Shown here in pieces: positions 26,393 through 34,704 of a DNA stretch of 64,000 bases. Each line of letters begins with the position of its first letter. The stretch's first letter is position 1. The notes beneath the pieces were generated by a model. The model was not told the DNA's origin. It ran no database searches and worked only from the letters and a program-made list of their open reading frames with translations. Position numbers and translations under genes: made by a program. The stretch comes from Candidatus Aenigmatarchaeota archaeon (lineage in GTDB: Archaea > Aenigmatarchaeota > Aenigmatarchaeia > CG10238-14): assembly GCA_017610225.1 (NCBI GenBank), contig JAFCCM010000012.1:1-64000 (forward strand), written 5' to 3'.

Positions 26393-28582
26393 CTATGTGA
26401 ATGCTAAAATTTCATCTGCTTCTAAATGATTTTGATGCTGATGTGAAATGATATAAACTGAGTTACCAAATTTAATTTTCGATAATACTCTGGAAACATA
26501 CTGGATGTTTTGTTCATCAAGCGCATCGAATATTTCATCAAACAGTAGAATGTTAAATGAAACATTTTGAATCCTTGATAATAAATCTCCTAGAGTTAAA
26601 ATAATTGCTATATCAATAATACGTGTTTGTCCACCAGATAATTGAACTCTGGAATCTGCTCTAGTTTGTGTATCCAGAACATGTACAGAAATTTTATCTC
26701 TGAACTCTTTAGATTTTATTTCAGACAAAGTATCGAATGATACAACATATCGAGAATTGGTTAACATATCTAAATAGTAATCAACTCGTTCATTCATATA
26801 TGGAATCGCTTCATCAATAAGCATTGAAGGAATCCCAGCTGATGAAAAACCTGTTTTCCAAAATTTTAACATTTCTATTGTCTTATCAATTGATATCATT
26901 GACGTTTTCAAGTCTGATATTTCTTTTGATAAGTCTATATCTTTTTTATAATAAGAGTTGAGCTGTGTTTCGTCATATTCAAGAGATTCTTGGTGACGAA
27001 TTTGATCACCACATGATATAATAGCTCCTTCAAAATTACTAACATTAAGTTCAATTTTATGTAGCTCTTTTCTCAACTCTTCTTTTCTGCTTATTTCAAG
27101 ATTTAATTGAAATTGTCTTTCCTGTAGTTCCTGTGTTTGGTCATTTGATTTTGATATGATTTTCTTTTCTTCAACTTTAACTAACTCAGAAACTTTTTCT
27201 TCTGCAACTTTAAATCTATAATCAATCTTTTCGTATTCTTCTTGCTCTTCCCGTTTGCATCTTCTTATTTCTCGATCAACCATTGCAATCATTGTATTGT
27301 ATTTTTCAGCTTCTTTCTTATATGCACCGCCGATTTTCTTTAATTCAATACCACATTCAGACTCTTCCTTCATAAGTTTTTTGAGATTTAATTTATATAA
27401 TGCAACTTTCTGAAGCAATTTTTCTCTTGCAACATCTGTTACTTCTTGTTCACATGTTGGACATATTGAATTTTCTGTGTCCGATACATTTGATTCAAGC
27501 TCATATAAATTCTCTGTCATTAAATCAATGTCATGTATAGCATTTGATTGTTTCGTCTCAACCGTATGAATTTGTTTCTGAAATCGTGTAGATGATTCAT
27601 TAGCTTCTGTTACAAGACTATTTTTATTTTCATTCATTGATTCAAGATCTGCAGCTGTTATATTAGCAACTTCAACCTTACTTGCTGATGCAATCGCTTG
27701 AAGGTCTGATAACTTTGTTTTCTTCTGTTGATCTAATTGATCAATCATCTCTTTGAATTTTCTTGCTGAGTTTTTTAGACTATTATCAATGCCTAATAAT
27801 TCTTTTTGTGGAGTTTCAATATCTATATCTTTATCGTCAAAAAGATCAAGTTCTTTTTTCCACTTGTCTAACATTCGTTCATTATCTTCTTTTTCTTTAT
27901 TTTGGCGGAGAAGATCTTTTTCTTTTTTATCATGAAATTGTCTTTTAGAATTTTTAAGAATTTCAATTTGTGACAATGCATCATCAAGAATACCTTGTTG
28001 AATTTTTACATCATTATTCAAAACTCCATGATCAGTTTCAGAAAGTTTTAATTTATAATCTGATTCTTTGTAATATAAAAGATAATGTCCAAGACCTATG
28101 ATTTTTCTAAAGATTTCTTTTTTATCAGAATCGACTAAGTCTGTAAAGAAGTCTTTAACTTTTTGTCCAAACATTAAAGCATTCATAAACGCTTGCTTCG
28201 GGCAAATGAGTCTTTCAATATATGGCAATACTTCTCGATGACCTTTAAGTATATCAACTTTATTTTGACTTACTATAACTGTATTTCCAAGTTTGGTATA
28301 TTTATGGTATCGTGTTACTACATATTGCTCATCGTTAACTTTAAATTTTACCCAAGTTTTACAATTCTTTCCAACTTTATTATTAACCATATCATCGCCT
28401 TTTACACCTTTACTTGTCACTCCATAAAGAGTAAAAGGTATTGCCTCAATAGACAATGTTTTTCCGATACCATTCGGACCTGTGATTAATGTTAGTTTGT
28501 CATTAACGAATGTCAACACCATCGGATCAATATAAGGTCCATAATTTTCCATCCCTACTTCTTGAAAGATTATGTTTTTCAT
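26393..28582 (-). CDS. SbcC/Rad50-like recombination ATPase (T4 gp46-like)
   Basis: ATPase partner of the SbcD/Mre11-like nuclease, acting on double-strand breaks, recombination-dependent replication and host DNA breakdown. At 729 residues, the Walker A ITGPNGIGKT is at 34-43. Long coiled coils cover about 180-370 and 385-530, with the zinc-hook CPTC between them (near 375). The signature VQLSGGQTRIIDIA (near 645) and Walker B ILLFDEIFDAL (near 690) follow in order, with the D-loop and His switch (IISHQHQ). It overlaps the nuclease gene by four bases, the normal operon order for this pair. Confidence 0.94.
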   Translation of the reverse strand: MKNIIFQEVGMENYGPYIDPMVLTFVNDKLTLITGPNGIGKTLSIEAIPFTLYGVTSKGVKGDDMVNNKVGKNCKTWVKFKVNDEQYVVTRYHKYTKLGNTVIVSQNKVDILKGHREVLPYIERLICPKQAFMNALMFGQKVKDFFTDLVDSDKKEIFRKIIGLGHYLLYYKESDYKLKLSETDHGVLNNDVKIQQGILDDALSQIEILKNSKRQFHDKKEKDLLRQNKEKEDNERMLDKWKKELDLFDDKDIDIETPQKELLGIDNSLKNSARKFKEMIDQLDQQKKTKLSDLQAIASASKVEVANITAADLESMNENKNSLVTEANESSTRFQKQIHTVETKQSNAIHDIDLMTENLYELESNVSDTENSICPTCEQEVTDVAREKLLQKVALYKLNLKKLMKEESECGIELKKIGGAYKKEAEKYNTMIAMVDREIRRCKREEQEEYEKIDYRFKVAEEKVSELVKVEEKKIISKSNDQTQELQERQFQLNLEISRKEELRKELHKIELNVSNFEGAIISCGDQIRHQESLEYDETQLNSYYKKDIDLSKEISDLKTSMISIDKTIEMLKFWKTGFSSAGIPSMLIDEAIPYMNERVDYYLDMLTNSRYVVSFDTLSEIKSKEFRDKISVHVLDTQTRADSRVQLSGGQTRIIDIAIILTLGDLLSRIQNVSFNILLFDEIFDALDEQNIQYVSRVLSKIKFGNSVYIISHQHQNHLEADEILAFT

Positions 28583-29607
28583 AGTTCATCTCCCTTCCTT
28601 ATAATTTCCATAGCAACATTCATATATAACTCATGTTGATCTTCAGGAATTTCTTTTATCTCCAAATATTTTTTCAACTTATCTTCAGTTGACATATTAC
28701 TTGTTATTCCACGATCAGTAATATCTCTATCCCTCTTATCAATAATATTAAATTCACCTTTTAGTTCAGATACGTCAACTGTTTCTGTCATGAGTACTTT
28801 TACATGATCGCCAGCTGCTCTAGCATCAAATGCTGCCTTGATAGCTTCATCTCTATTATCTGGAGCAATTTCAATTTGAATATGTTTTTTATAACTTGAA
28901 ATTGGGATACTATCAACTTTTAATGTATCAGTGTCAACAACCAAGAAACGTTTAAATTCATTTTTTTCACCCCAGTCCAATTGAATCAAAGACCCAACAT
29001 AATATAAGGTAATTCCGTCACCTCTAAGCTCCTGTGGTTTATGATAATGTCCCAATAATACCAACTCGTACTTTCCTATCAAATCTCTCATTGATACATC
29101 TGAAACAATACTCATACCTGAATTTAATACGCCTTCACTTAAACCAAAATGTGATATAAGGATTCTTGCCTTATTATCTTTAATTATTTGTGGAAGGTCT
29201 TTAGAATAAGGAACAAACAGAATGTCTTCATTATCCATTCTATATGTTTCTGAAAATTTAACCCATTTAACATTTGGAATGTTCTTTAAAGATTTTAAAG
29301 CTGATACGACTTCAACTCCCTTTCCAGATACATCGTGATTCCCATCTAATACGATGAAATGTATATCGGTGAAATCTTCGAAGAAGTCAATCATAATATC
29401 TTGAGCGATTGCATAAATAATGGATTTTCCATGAAGTGTATCGCCACCGACTATCGCTGTGGTTATTTCATGTGCTCTACAATATTCTCCTACTTCATAC
29501 AATGCATTTTTTATACTATGTAATCGCTCAGGTAAATGACTTGTGTCTTCAATTTTATCTTGACCGTATTTTGATAAATGAATATCAGCAAAATAGGCAA
29601 ATTTCAT
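28579..29607 (-). CDS. SbcD/Mre11-like nuclease (T4 gp47-like)
   Basis: Manganese-dependent exo/endonuclease of the 46/47 (Rad50/Mre11) complex. It has 342 residues. Metallophosphatase motifs appear in order: FADIHLSKYGQD (5-16), IVGGDTLHG (near 48-56), LDGNHDVSG (near 92-100), ISHFGLSEG (near 150-158) and LGHYHKP (near 186-192). These supply the Asp, His and Asn ligands. The C-terminal region that binds SbcC is helical. The upstream start overlaps the stop of the prepilin-like gene by four bases (ATGA), so the two are coupled. Confidence 0.94.
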   Translation of the reverse strand: MKFAYFADIHLSKYGQDKIEDTSHLPERLHSIKNALYEVGEYCRAHEITTAIVGGDTLHGKSIIYAIAQDIMIDFFEDFTDIHFIVLDGNHDVSGKGVEVVSALKSLKNIPNVKWVKFSETYRMDNEDILFVPYSKDLPQIIKDNKARILISHFGLSEGVLNSGMSIVSDVSMRDLIGKYELVLLGHYHKPQELRGDGITLYYVGSLIQLDWGEKNEFKRFLVVDTDTLKVDSIPISSYKKHIQIEIAPDNRDEAIKAAFDARAAGDHVKVLMTETVDVSELKGEFNIIDKRDRDITDRGITSNMSTEDKLKKYLEIKEIPEDQHELYMNVAMEIIRKGDEL

Positions 29608-29828
29608 AGTCTGTTTTCCTCTTTATCAATCTCAGTTTTTGTTTCGATGGGAGTCGGGTTCTGTTCTTGTTCTTGTGTGATAAGTTCAACCTGTTTGTTT
29701 AATTCTCGCCGATTTAAAAAATTTTGTATTTGCGGAATGGCAATAGCACATATAATTCCCATTATTGCAATCACGATCATAAGTTCTATAAGAGTAAATG
29801 CCTTACTATTTTTTATTCTCTTTATCAT
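29604..29828 (-). CDS. Type IV prepilin-like protein
   Basis: A 74-residue protein with a class III signal: basic MIKRIKNSKA, then FTLIELMIVIAIMGIICAIA (residues 11-30), the classical N-terminal helix of type IV pilins and pseudopilins, with Glu at position 5 of the mature form. The residue before the cleavage point is Ala instead of the usual Gly, which prepilin peptidases can tolerate. The mature part is short (about 64 residues), ending in a Gln/Glu-rich tail (ELITQEQEQNPTPIETKTEI), so no pilin globular domain is present. It is unusual for a phage. It could be a membrane-anchored decoy or inhibitor of host pilus assembly, or a chance acquisition. Confidence 0.75.
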   Translation of the reverse strand: MIKRIKNSKAFTLIELMIVIAIMGIICAIAIPQIQNFLNRRELNKQVELITQEQEQNPTPIETKTEIDKEENRL

Positions 29829-30249
29829 TTTCCACCTTTATCAAATCTGTTAAGATAGTGTTATTAATAAGTATTTCAGAAACCTTTTCCTCTTTTATTC
29901 CGAGAATAATATCCTCTCCATCACCTGGCATATCTGCGGAATTAAGAAACAATCCAGCTCCATCTAAAGCAGTTTGTATAACTGCCCATACTTTTCTATC
30001 AACTCCATCTCCGTATGAGTTACTGTAAATGCTATCTCCTGCTTTCAATGATTCAATAGAGTCATCAATTTCTTTTCTCATATCTTTAACTGTTGGAAAT
30101 TCTTCTTCTTCATCGTCCGGTTCCCACCAAGTCATTTCAGCATCTATTCCTTCTTGTATCATTTCATCTGTAATGATAAATGAACTTGGAATAAAGACAA
30201 TATAACATACTGATGAACTGTTTGTTACAAAATCAAATTTAAATTTCAT
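29806..30249 (-). CDS. NSSS-motif family protein, copy 2
   Basis: A 147-residue protein starting MKFKFDFVTNSSSVCYIVF. I take the ATG at 30247-30249 because the family opens MKxKxDF; a GTG three codons upstream (30258) is also possible. The body is acidic (WWEPDDEEEEFP) and ends in Lys/Asn-rich residues; it overlaps the prepilin-like gene by 23 bases. The residues after the opening share little with the other copies. No enzymatic motif is visible. Four copies lie in tandem here (29806-31263), which suggests expansion by duplication followed by strong divergence. Confidence 0.62.
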   Translation of the reverse strand: MKFKFDFVTNSSSVCYIVFIPSSFIITDEMIQEGIDAEMTWWEPDDEEEEFPTVKDMRKEIDDSIESLKAGDSIYSNSYGDGVDRKVWAVIQTALDGAGLFLNSADMPGDGEDIILGIKEEKVSEILINNTILTDLIKVENDKENKK

Positions 30250-30254
30250 CACTA

Positions 30255-30521
30255 TCACCCATCATCTTTTATATGATCATCTTCAACACCGATCATTTCT
30301 AAAAACCAGTACATATCAAAATTATCCATTGTTGTACTACCACTGATTTCTGTTTCTGTTTCTGATATTCTCCACGGTTGCTCATAGATACTTGCACCAA
30401 ACATTTTAGATGCCTGAATATGATTCCGAATAAGATTTATTTGAAGTTCTGTTAAATTTTCCTTTAAGATTATAAAACTAGAACTTGAGCTATTAGTTAC
30501 AAAGTCAATTTTTGCTTTCAT
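30255..30521 (-). CDS. NSSS-motif family protein, copy 3
   Basis: An 88-residue protein with the opening MKAKIDFVTNSSSSSFIIL. The middle (ETETEISGSTTMDNFDMYWF) is Glu/Ser/Thr-rich, and the end is acidic (GVEDDHIKDDG). It is the shortest of the five. Its stop lies six bases before the start of copy 2, and no family beyond the opening motif is recognised. All copies face the same way and are closely spaced, so they are probably co-transcribed with the helicase gene upstream. Confidence 0.6.
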   Translation of the reverse strand: MKAKIDFVTNSSSSSFIILKENLTELQINLIRNHIQASKMFGASIYEQPWRISETETEISGSTTMDNFDMYWFLEMIGVEDDHIKDDG

Positions 30522-30526
30522 AATAT

Positions 30527-30877
30527 TTACCTCAGGTATTCACAAAACCTCCAATTGAAATTTTTTGATGAACCCCCGTCCCTTAATATATAATCAAATA
30601 CATTCCCAACAATAGTTCCATCCTCATCACCAAACACACAATACGTTGCTTTGCCTGCTTCGAAAACTTCATCCCTATATTTTTCCGCTGACTCAATTAG
30701 TTTTTCTTGTGTGTAGTTTGAATTATCTTTATACCAATCGTATGTTCTTAAAAATTCATCAATCAACTGAGGATTTTCTTTTACGAAATCAGCTATAGTC
30801 AATTCATGGTCACTTAAGTTTGTGATAATGAATGCTGTTGATGAACTGTTTGTTACGAAATCCCCTTTAAATTTCAT
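30527..30877 (-). CDS. NSSS-motif family protein, copy 4
   Basis: A 116-residue protein opening MKFKGDFVTNSSSTAFIITN. The remainder has an acidic helical region (VKENPQLIDEFLRTYDWYKD) and a beta hairpin with YCVFGDEDGTIVGNVFDYIL, ending in a basic aromatic tail. Beyond the shared opening I recognise no family. It sits six bases before copy 3 and nine after copy 5. A ribosome site GGAGATAAT precedes the ATG. Confidence 0.62.
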   Translation of the reverse strand: MKFKGDFVTNSSSTAFIITNLSDHELTIADFVKENPQLIDEFLRTYDWYKDNSNYTQEKLIESAEKYRDEVFEAGKATYCVFGDEDGTIVGNVFDYILRDGGSSKNFNWRFCEYLR

Positions 30878-30885
30878 ATTATCTC

Positions 30886-31263
30886 CTATGGTCCGTCATA
30901 AAATTTATATTCAATATCTGATCCTGAAAAGAATTGGCTTATTGGTTCAGCAGTATCTTCCCAATAAAAGTGTACAGATTCCCCTCTAAGTAAGCCACTA
31001 ACTATTGCTTTATATTCTTCTTCTGATAAATCTTTTAATTTCCCCTCTTTGTCCACATATTCTCTCCACGGAGAGTCTGAATTTTCTATTTTTTCATATC
31101 TTTCTATAAATGTGTTAATATCCTCAAATGTAATGCTAACATTATCCATAAAATCAATAGTAGTTGTAACCTCCATAACTTTTCTATCAGGGACATCTCT
31201 TGAATCGAATACAATATAATTTGCTGAACTACTGTTAGTTATAAAATCAAGCTTGACTTTCAT
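30886..31263 (-). CDS. NSSS-motif family protein, copy 5
   Basis: A 125-residue protein opening MKVKLDFITNSSSANYIVFD, which is nearly the same first eight residues as copy 1 (MKVKLDFI). The body (TTTIDFMDNVSITFEDINTF, LSEEEYKAIVSGLLRGESVH) is helical and acidic with a final FFSGSDIEYKFYDG. It starts just after the stop of the UvsW-like helicase gene (AGGAAGATAAG leader). No known domain is seen. It heads the tandem group of four copies in transcription order. Confidence 0.62.
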   Translation of the reverse strand: MKVKLDFITNSSSANYIVFDSRDVPDRKVMEVTTTIDFMDNVSITFEDINTFIERYEKIENSDSPWREYVDKEGKLKDLSEEEYKAIVSGLLRGESVHFYWEDTAEPISQFFSGSDIEYKFYDGP

Positions 31264-31264
31264 C

Positions 31265-32665
31265 TTATCTTCCTTCTAAAATATCCAATGCAATTTGTTT
31301 ATCTATTTTTTTCATTTGATTGTTTGTAAATAATATGTATTGGACATTCCATTGTTTGCTTTCATAAAAGTTTAATCGAGTATGTAAAGTCTTAGCTATT
31401 TCAGGACACCCATAATCAACCATATCAATTATTGCAGGAGTTAGTTTGTTTGGATATGTTCTCACAACACGACCGCTTAACTGCTCAATGTTAGAGATTG
31501 GAGACGTCATTATAATTGCATCCTTCCACGGAGCATCAATCCCATCTCTACATTTTCCAGGTGTTGCAAATGTAAACCGTTTATTTAATTCAGCTAATGA
31601 TGCTGATTTATAAAATTTTGATTTACTGTCAAATGGTAACCAATCATAAAGTTCATCAATCTGTTTTGTTCTTTCAAGTATCATAATTGTATTACGATCT
31701 GTTTTGAGTTTATTCATTAAACTCTTTGCCACTGTATCAAACGGTTTTGATTTCTTTATCATATTTAAATATCTTGCTCTTTGAAATTGACCGCCCCATC
31801 GAATGTATTTACTTCTTCCGGCCGAATCAATTAAATAATCAAGCATAACTACTGTAACATTTGCTGGCATTGTTCCCTCTGTATCATCGTCTTCGAATAT
31901 ATCACCAAGATGAAATTCAATAATATCTCCATTTCCATCATACCTATATGGAGTTGCACTTAATCCATATACATATCTTGATGGCATGTGTATTGAACAT
32001 TCCGAAAATGTTGGAGCTCCGACTGATGTATGAACTTCATCAGCGACAAATACTCCAATGTTTGCTTCATTCAATGCTATTAAAAATTCTTCTCGTTTTC
32101 TTTTTAATAATGACATGAACGTCTGTGTGGTCGCAATAATTATAGGATTTTCTAAATCCTTTTGAAACGATGCAGATTTTAATCTAGAGATATCATCATA
32201 TGATATATTTGTAAAGTCCATGAATCTTTGTCGCCATTGTTCTGCAAGACTATCCCGATGAACAAGGATTAAACTTTTCTTTTTTCTTGTACCGATCATA
32301 TAAATTGTTATAACAGTTTTTCCTACACCAGGTGATAATTGTAAAATACCTGATTCGTTTTCTAACATGTATTGGATTGCTGCTTTTTGAGTTTGACTTC
32401 TCGGAGTAATGATATGTTCAATATCTATATCCTCTCCATCGTGTGTATAATCATCAACCTCATAATTAAAAGTATATTGTTGAAGTGGAAAGTTTCTTGG
32501 TATTAAAAGATACTTTTCCGATTCAATATAAAATGTATTAATAATGAATGATGATCTATTATACTCTTGAACCCTGCGCTGTAGGAACTCCCTGATTTTT
32601 ATATAAAAATCTTCATACTGATATTTCTTTGGGATTAGCAATCCGGAGCGCTTTATAATTTTCAT
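31265..32665 (-). CDS. UvsW-like superfamily 2 DNA helicase
   Basis: An ATP-dependent helicase of 466 residues. Motif I LSPGVGKTVIT (near 112-122), motif Ia ILVHRDSLAEQW, motif II VADEVHTS (near 209-216, DEVH-type), motif III GLSATPYR (near 234-241) and later motifs (ERTKQ..., SPISNIEQLSGRVVRTYPNK) are present in order. The T4 homologue unwinds branched DNA and R-loops during the switch to recombination-dependent replication. The first 85 residues form a separate N-terminal domain (FLQRRVQEYNRSSF). It is placed between queD and the NSSS group, with an abutting junction to queD. Confidence 0.9.
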   Translation of the reverse strand: MKIIKRSGLLIPKKYQYEDFYIKIREFLQRRVQEYNRSSFIINTFYIESEKYLLIPRNFPLQQYTFNYEVDDYTHDGEDIDIEHIITPRSQTQKAAIQYMLENESGILQLSPGVGKTVITIYMIGTRKKKSLILVHRDSLAEQWRQRFMDFTNISYDDISRLKSASFQKDLENPIIIATTQTFMSLLKRKREEFLIALNEANIGVFVADEVHTSVGAPTFSECSIHMPSRYVYGLSATPYRYDGNGDIIEFHLGDIFEDDDTEGTMPANVTVVMLDYLIDSAGRSKYIRWGGQFQRARYLNMIKKSKPFDTVAKSLMNKLKTDRNTIMILERTKQIDELYDWLPFDSKSKFYKSASLAELNKRFTFATPGKCRDGIDAPWKDAIIMTSPISNIEQLSGRVVRTYPNKLTPAIIDMVDYGCPEIAKTLHTRLNFYESKQWNVQYILFTNNQMKKIDKQIALDILEGR

Positions 32666-33082
32666 TTATTCTGTATAGGTTGCCTGTGAAGTATCTGTTT
32701 CATAAACTGTTATGTAATCCATCTGAACGGGTGATTTTAATTTTCTTTCAACGTGTACATAGATATCTTTTGCCATATTTTCTGCTGTTGGATCATAAGG
32801 TGAAGATACTATTTTTAAATCTGGCAACACATCAATTAACTTTTCAATCATTGGTTTATCAAGAGCATTAATCATAAGAGCATGGTCAAACTTAATTATC
32901 ATTTCATTTACAATATACTTCAGTTCTCCAAAATCCATAATCATGCCCGCATCATTTAGATGTTCGCTCTTTATTCCAACAATTACTTTATAATTATGAC
33001 CATGGAAATTTTTACATAATCCTTTATGCCAACGAAGTCTGTGCCCCATTGCGAAGCTAAACTCTTTTGATATTTTATACAT
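32666..33082 (-). CDS. queD: QueD-like 6-carboxytetrahydropterin synthase
   Basis: A 138-residue QueD/PTPS family enzyme. It converts 7,8-dihydroneopterin triphosphate (the FolE product) towards 6-carboxytetrahydropterin, step two of the 7-deazaguanine (preQ0) pathway. The zinc ligands are in FAMGHRLRW and FHGHNYKV (His residues near 14, 27 and 29), the catalytic Cys is in GLCKNFHGHN, and the catalytic His and Glu are in FDHALMI and YETDTSQATY. It pairs with folE2 at 9551-10405. QueE and QueC, needed to finish preQ0, are not in the window. The product may feed DNA base modification or host tRNA. Confidence 0.92.
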   Translation of the reverse strand: MYKISKEFSFAMGHRLRWHKGLCKNFHGHNYKVIVGIKSEHLNDAGMIMDFGELKYIVNEMIIKFDHALMINALDKPMIEKLIDVLPDLKIVSSPYDPTAENMAKDIYVHVERKLKSPVQMDYITVYETDTSQATYTE

Positions 33083-33092
33083 ATAGTCCTCC

Positions 33093-33440
33093 TTAAAATT
33101 TTGTATTTATAGTGTATCTCCACCGATCATCTATGGGTTCTTGTTGAATACTAACAGTAATTATTTGATCTAATTTCATTCCTTCCTCTCTGATCAAATG
33201 CATTAGTCTGTGAATATTTTCATGAGAAATATGATATTGTAATGATCTCTTCTCATCTGCACGTTTCCCCATAGCATGATCAATCCAATCTTGACCGCCA
33301 TTTCCATTACATTTTGGGCATATTTCCATAATCGTTCCTGGATGTTCCTTAGATGGAACAATTCTTCTTCCTCTACATTCTTTACATTCAATAATTCCTT
33401 TATCATTAAAATGCATTGTATTGCTCCAAAACATATTCAT
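33093..33440 (-). CDS. Small DnaJ-type zinc-finger protein
   Basis: A 115-residue protein. CKECRGRRIVPSKEH then CPKCNGNGGQ (residues 18-50) gives two CxxCxG repeats, the zinc-binding module of DnaJ central domains. No J domain (HPD) is present. The C-terminal half (NIHRLMHLIREEGMKLDQII, TVSIQQEP) is helical then strand-rich. The gene overlaps the topoisomerase subunit by 35 bases, so the start (ATG at 33438-33440) lies inside that gene. It could be a small adaptor or regulator; the role is unknown. Confidence 0.6.
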   Translation of the reverse strand: MNMFWSNTMHFNDKGIIECKECRGRRIVPSKEHPGTIMEICPKCNGNGGQDWIDHAMGKRADEKRSLQYHISHENIHRLMHLIREEGMKLDQIITVSIQQEPIDDRWRYTINTKF

Positions 33441-34704
33441 TTAAATTAGCAAGATGATGTTGTAATTCTTTCTTTGATTTATTTAATTCAGATGTATCTG
33501 TATCAAGAGTTAAAAGTTTTCTAATTTTATATTTATTCATCAATCCTTTTGATACCTCTTGTAGCACGCCTGTCTTGGTTTCTATTTCAGCAAGGGTTTC
33601 ATCTGTGCTCATCTTCTTTCCAATACACCTTGAAAGTACTGGTCTTATTTTTGCAAGGGTTTGATATTCTATAATCATGTTATTAACATTTTCGATTTCA
33701 TGAGTAAGCATACTTTCATTTGCTTGTTTGAATGATTCGAATGTATCTAATAACATTTGGTCAACTGATTTGGTTAAGACAATACTGTCTCTATCAACAA
33801 CAATTAATTCAAATGAAATAAACCCTTTATTGACTTCATATAACTTTTCAAGAAATTGTTCAAATATTCTATCTCGATTTCTTTCACGGATAACTTGAAA
33901 AACTATATTTGTTTCTTCAACTGATAAATCTGTAAATCCAATCATTCCATCGTTTAGTTCTTTATCGAACTTATTTAGAAATGTTTGGAATCTTTTACCT
34001 GGAGGCCATGCTTTAATAGAAGCTGTGTTATTTCTTTTGTTTATTTCTACAACCCCTTCAACTTCTATTCTTGCTTTGCCTGTTGTCAATAATTTTTCTA
34101 ATTGTTTTTTATCATCAATAATATTACAATCTGATATTGGAACAATTGTTGGTTTTCTTTTTCGTATTCCAAGTAACCATAACAATCTCTGATATAAATC
34201 CTTTACATGATAACATGGTATATATGTTTTAAACCCAAAACCAATACCTTGTGTATAGTCTGTACCCATTAAACATATTGGAAACATTGTTGGCAAATAT
34301 ATTGGCTCTGTATCGCCTAATTCACTTTCAATCCAAGGAACATGCTTGACATATTTAAATGCCATATCAAGAGTTTTCGGATGCATTTTACATTCTGTAT
34401 ATCTTGGAGCCGCCGGTCCTACAGGTTCGACTCCAACATTTGTTCCGAAGTTTCCTTGACCGATTAAAAATCCTTGACGAACCAATTGCACTACGGTCCC
34501 ATAACATTCTCCATGAGGATGATAATGACCAATAGTATAAGCATCAATCTGTCTTGATTTTACAAGTTTCTCTCTTCCAATTTTATATGCTGAAAGTAAT
34601 ACTCTTCTCTCAACCGGTTTTAATCCATCAATATCTAATGGAAAATTCCTATAGTTGGAGTATTTTCCATAATCCTTGTAAAGAAGAGGTAAAAGTTTAT
34701 CCAT
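33406..34704 (-). CDS. Type II DNA topoisomerase subunit A (T4 gp52/GyrA/ParC-like)
   Basis: DNA-cleaving subunit of a phage type II topoisomerase, working with the ATPase subunit at 40295-42079. It has 432 residues, like T4 gp52 and half the size of GyrA, lacking the C-terminal wrapping domain. The winged-helix start DIDGLKPVERRVLLSAYKIG, then HYHPHGECYGTVVQLVR and GQGNFGTNVGVE, lead to the catalytic Tyr in APRYTECK (Arg101-Tyr102). A C-terminal coiled region (QTLAKIRPVLSRCIGKK) closes it. It overlaps the HNH gene upstream by eight bases and the zinc-finger gene downstream. Confidence 0.93.
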   Translation of the reverse strand: MDKLLPLLYKDYGKYSNYRNFPLDIDGLKPVERRVLLSAYKIGREKLVKSRQIDAYTIGHYHPHGECYGTVVQLVRQGFLIGQGNFGTNVGVEPVGPAAPRYTECKMHPKTLDMAFKYVKHVPWIESELGDTEPIYLPTMFPICLMGTDYTQGIGFGFKTYIPCYHVKDLYQRLLWLLGIRKRKPTIVPISDCNIIDDKKQLEKLLTTGKARIEVEGVVEINKRNNTASIKAWPPGKRFQTFLNKFDKELNDGMIGFTDLSVEETNIVFQVIRERNRDRIFEQFLEKLYEVNKGFISFELIVVDRDSIVLTKSVDQMLLDTFESFKQANESMLTHEIENVNNMIIEYQTLAKIRPVLSRCIGKKMSTDETLAEIETKTGVLQEVSKGLMNKYKIRKLLTLDTDTSELNKSKKELQHHLANLNEYVLEQYNAF

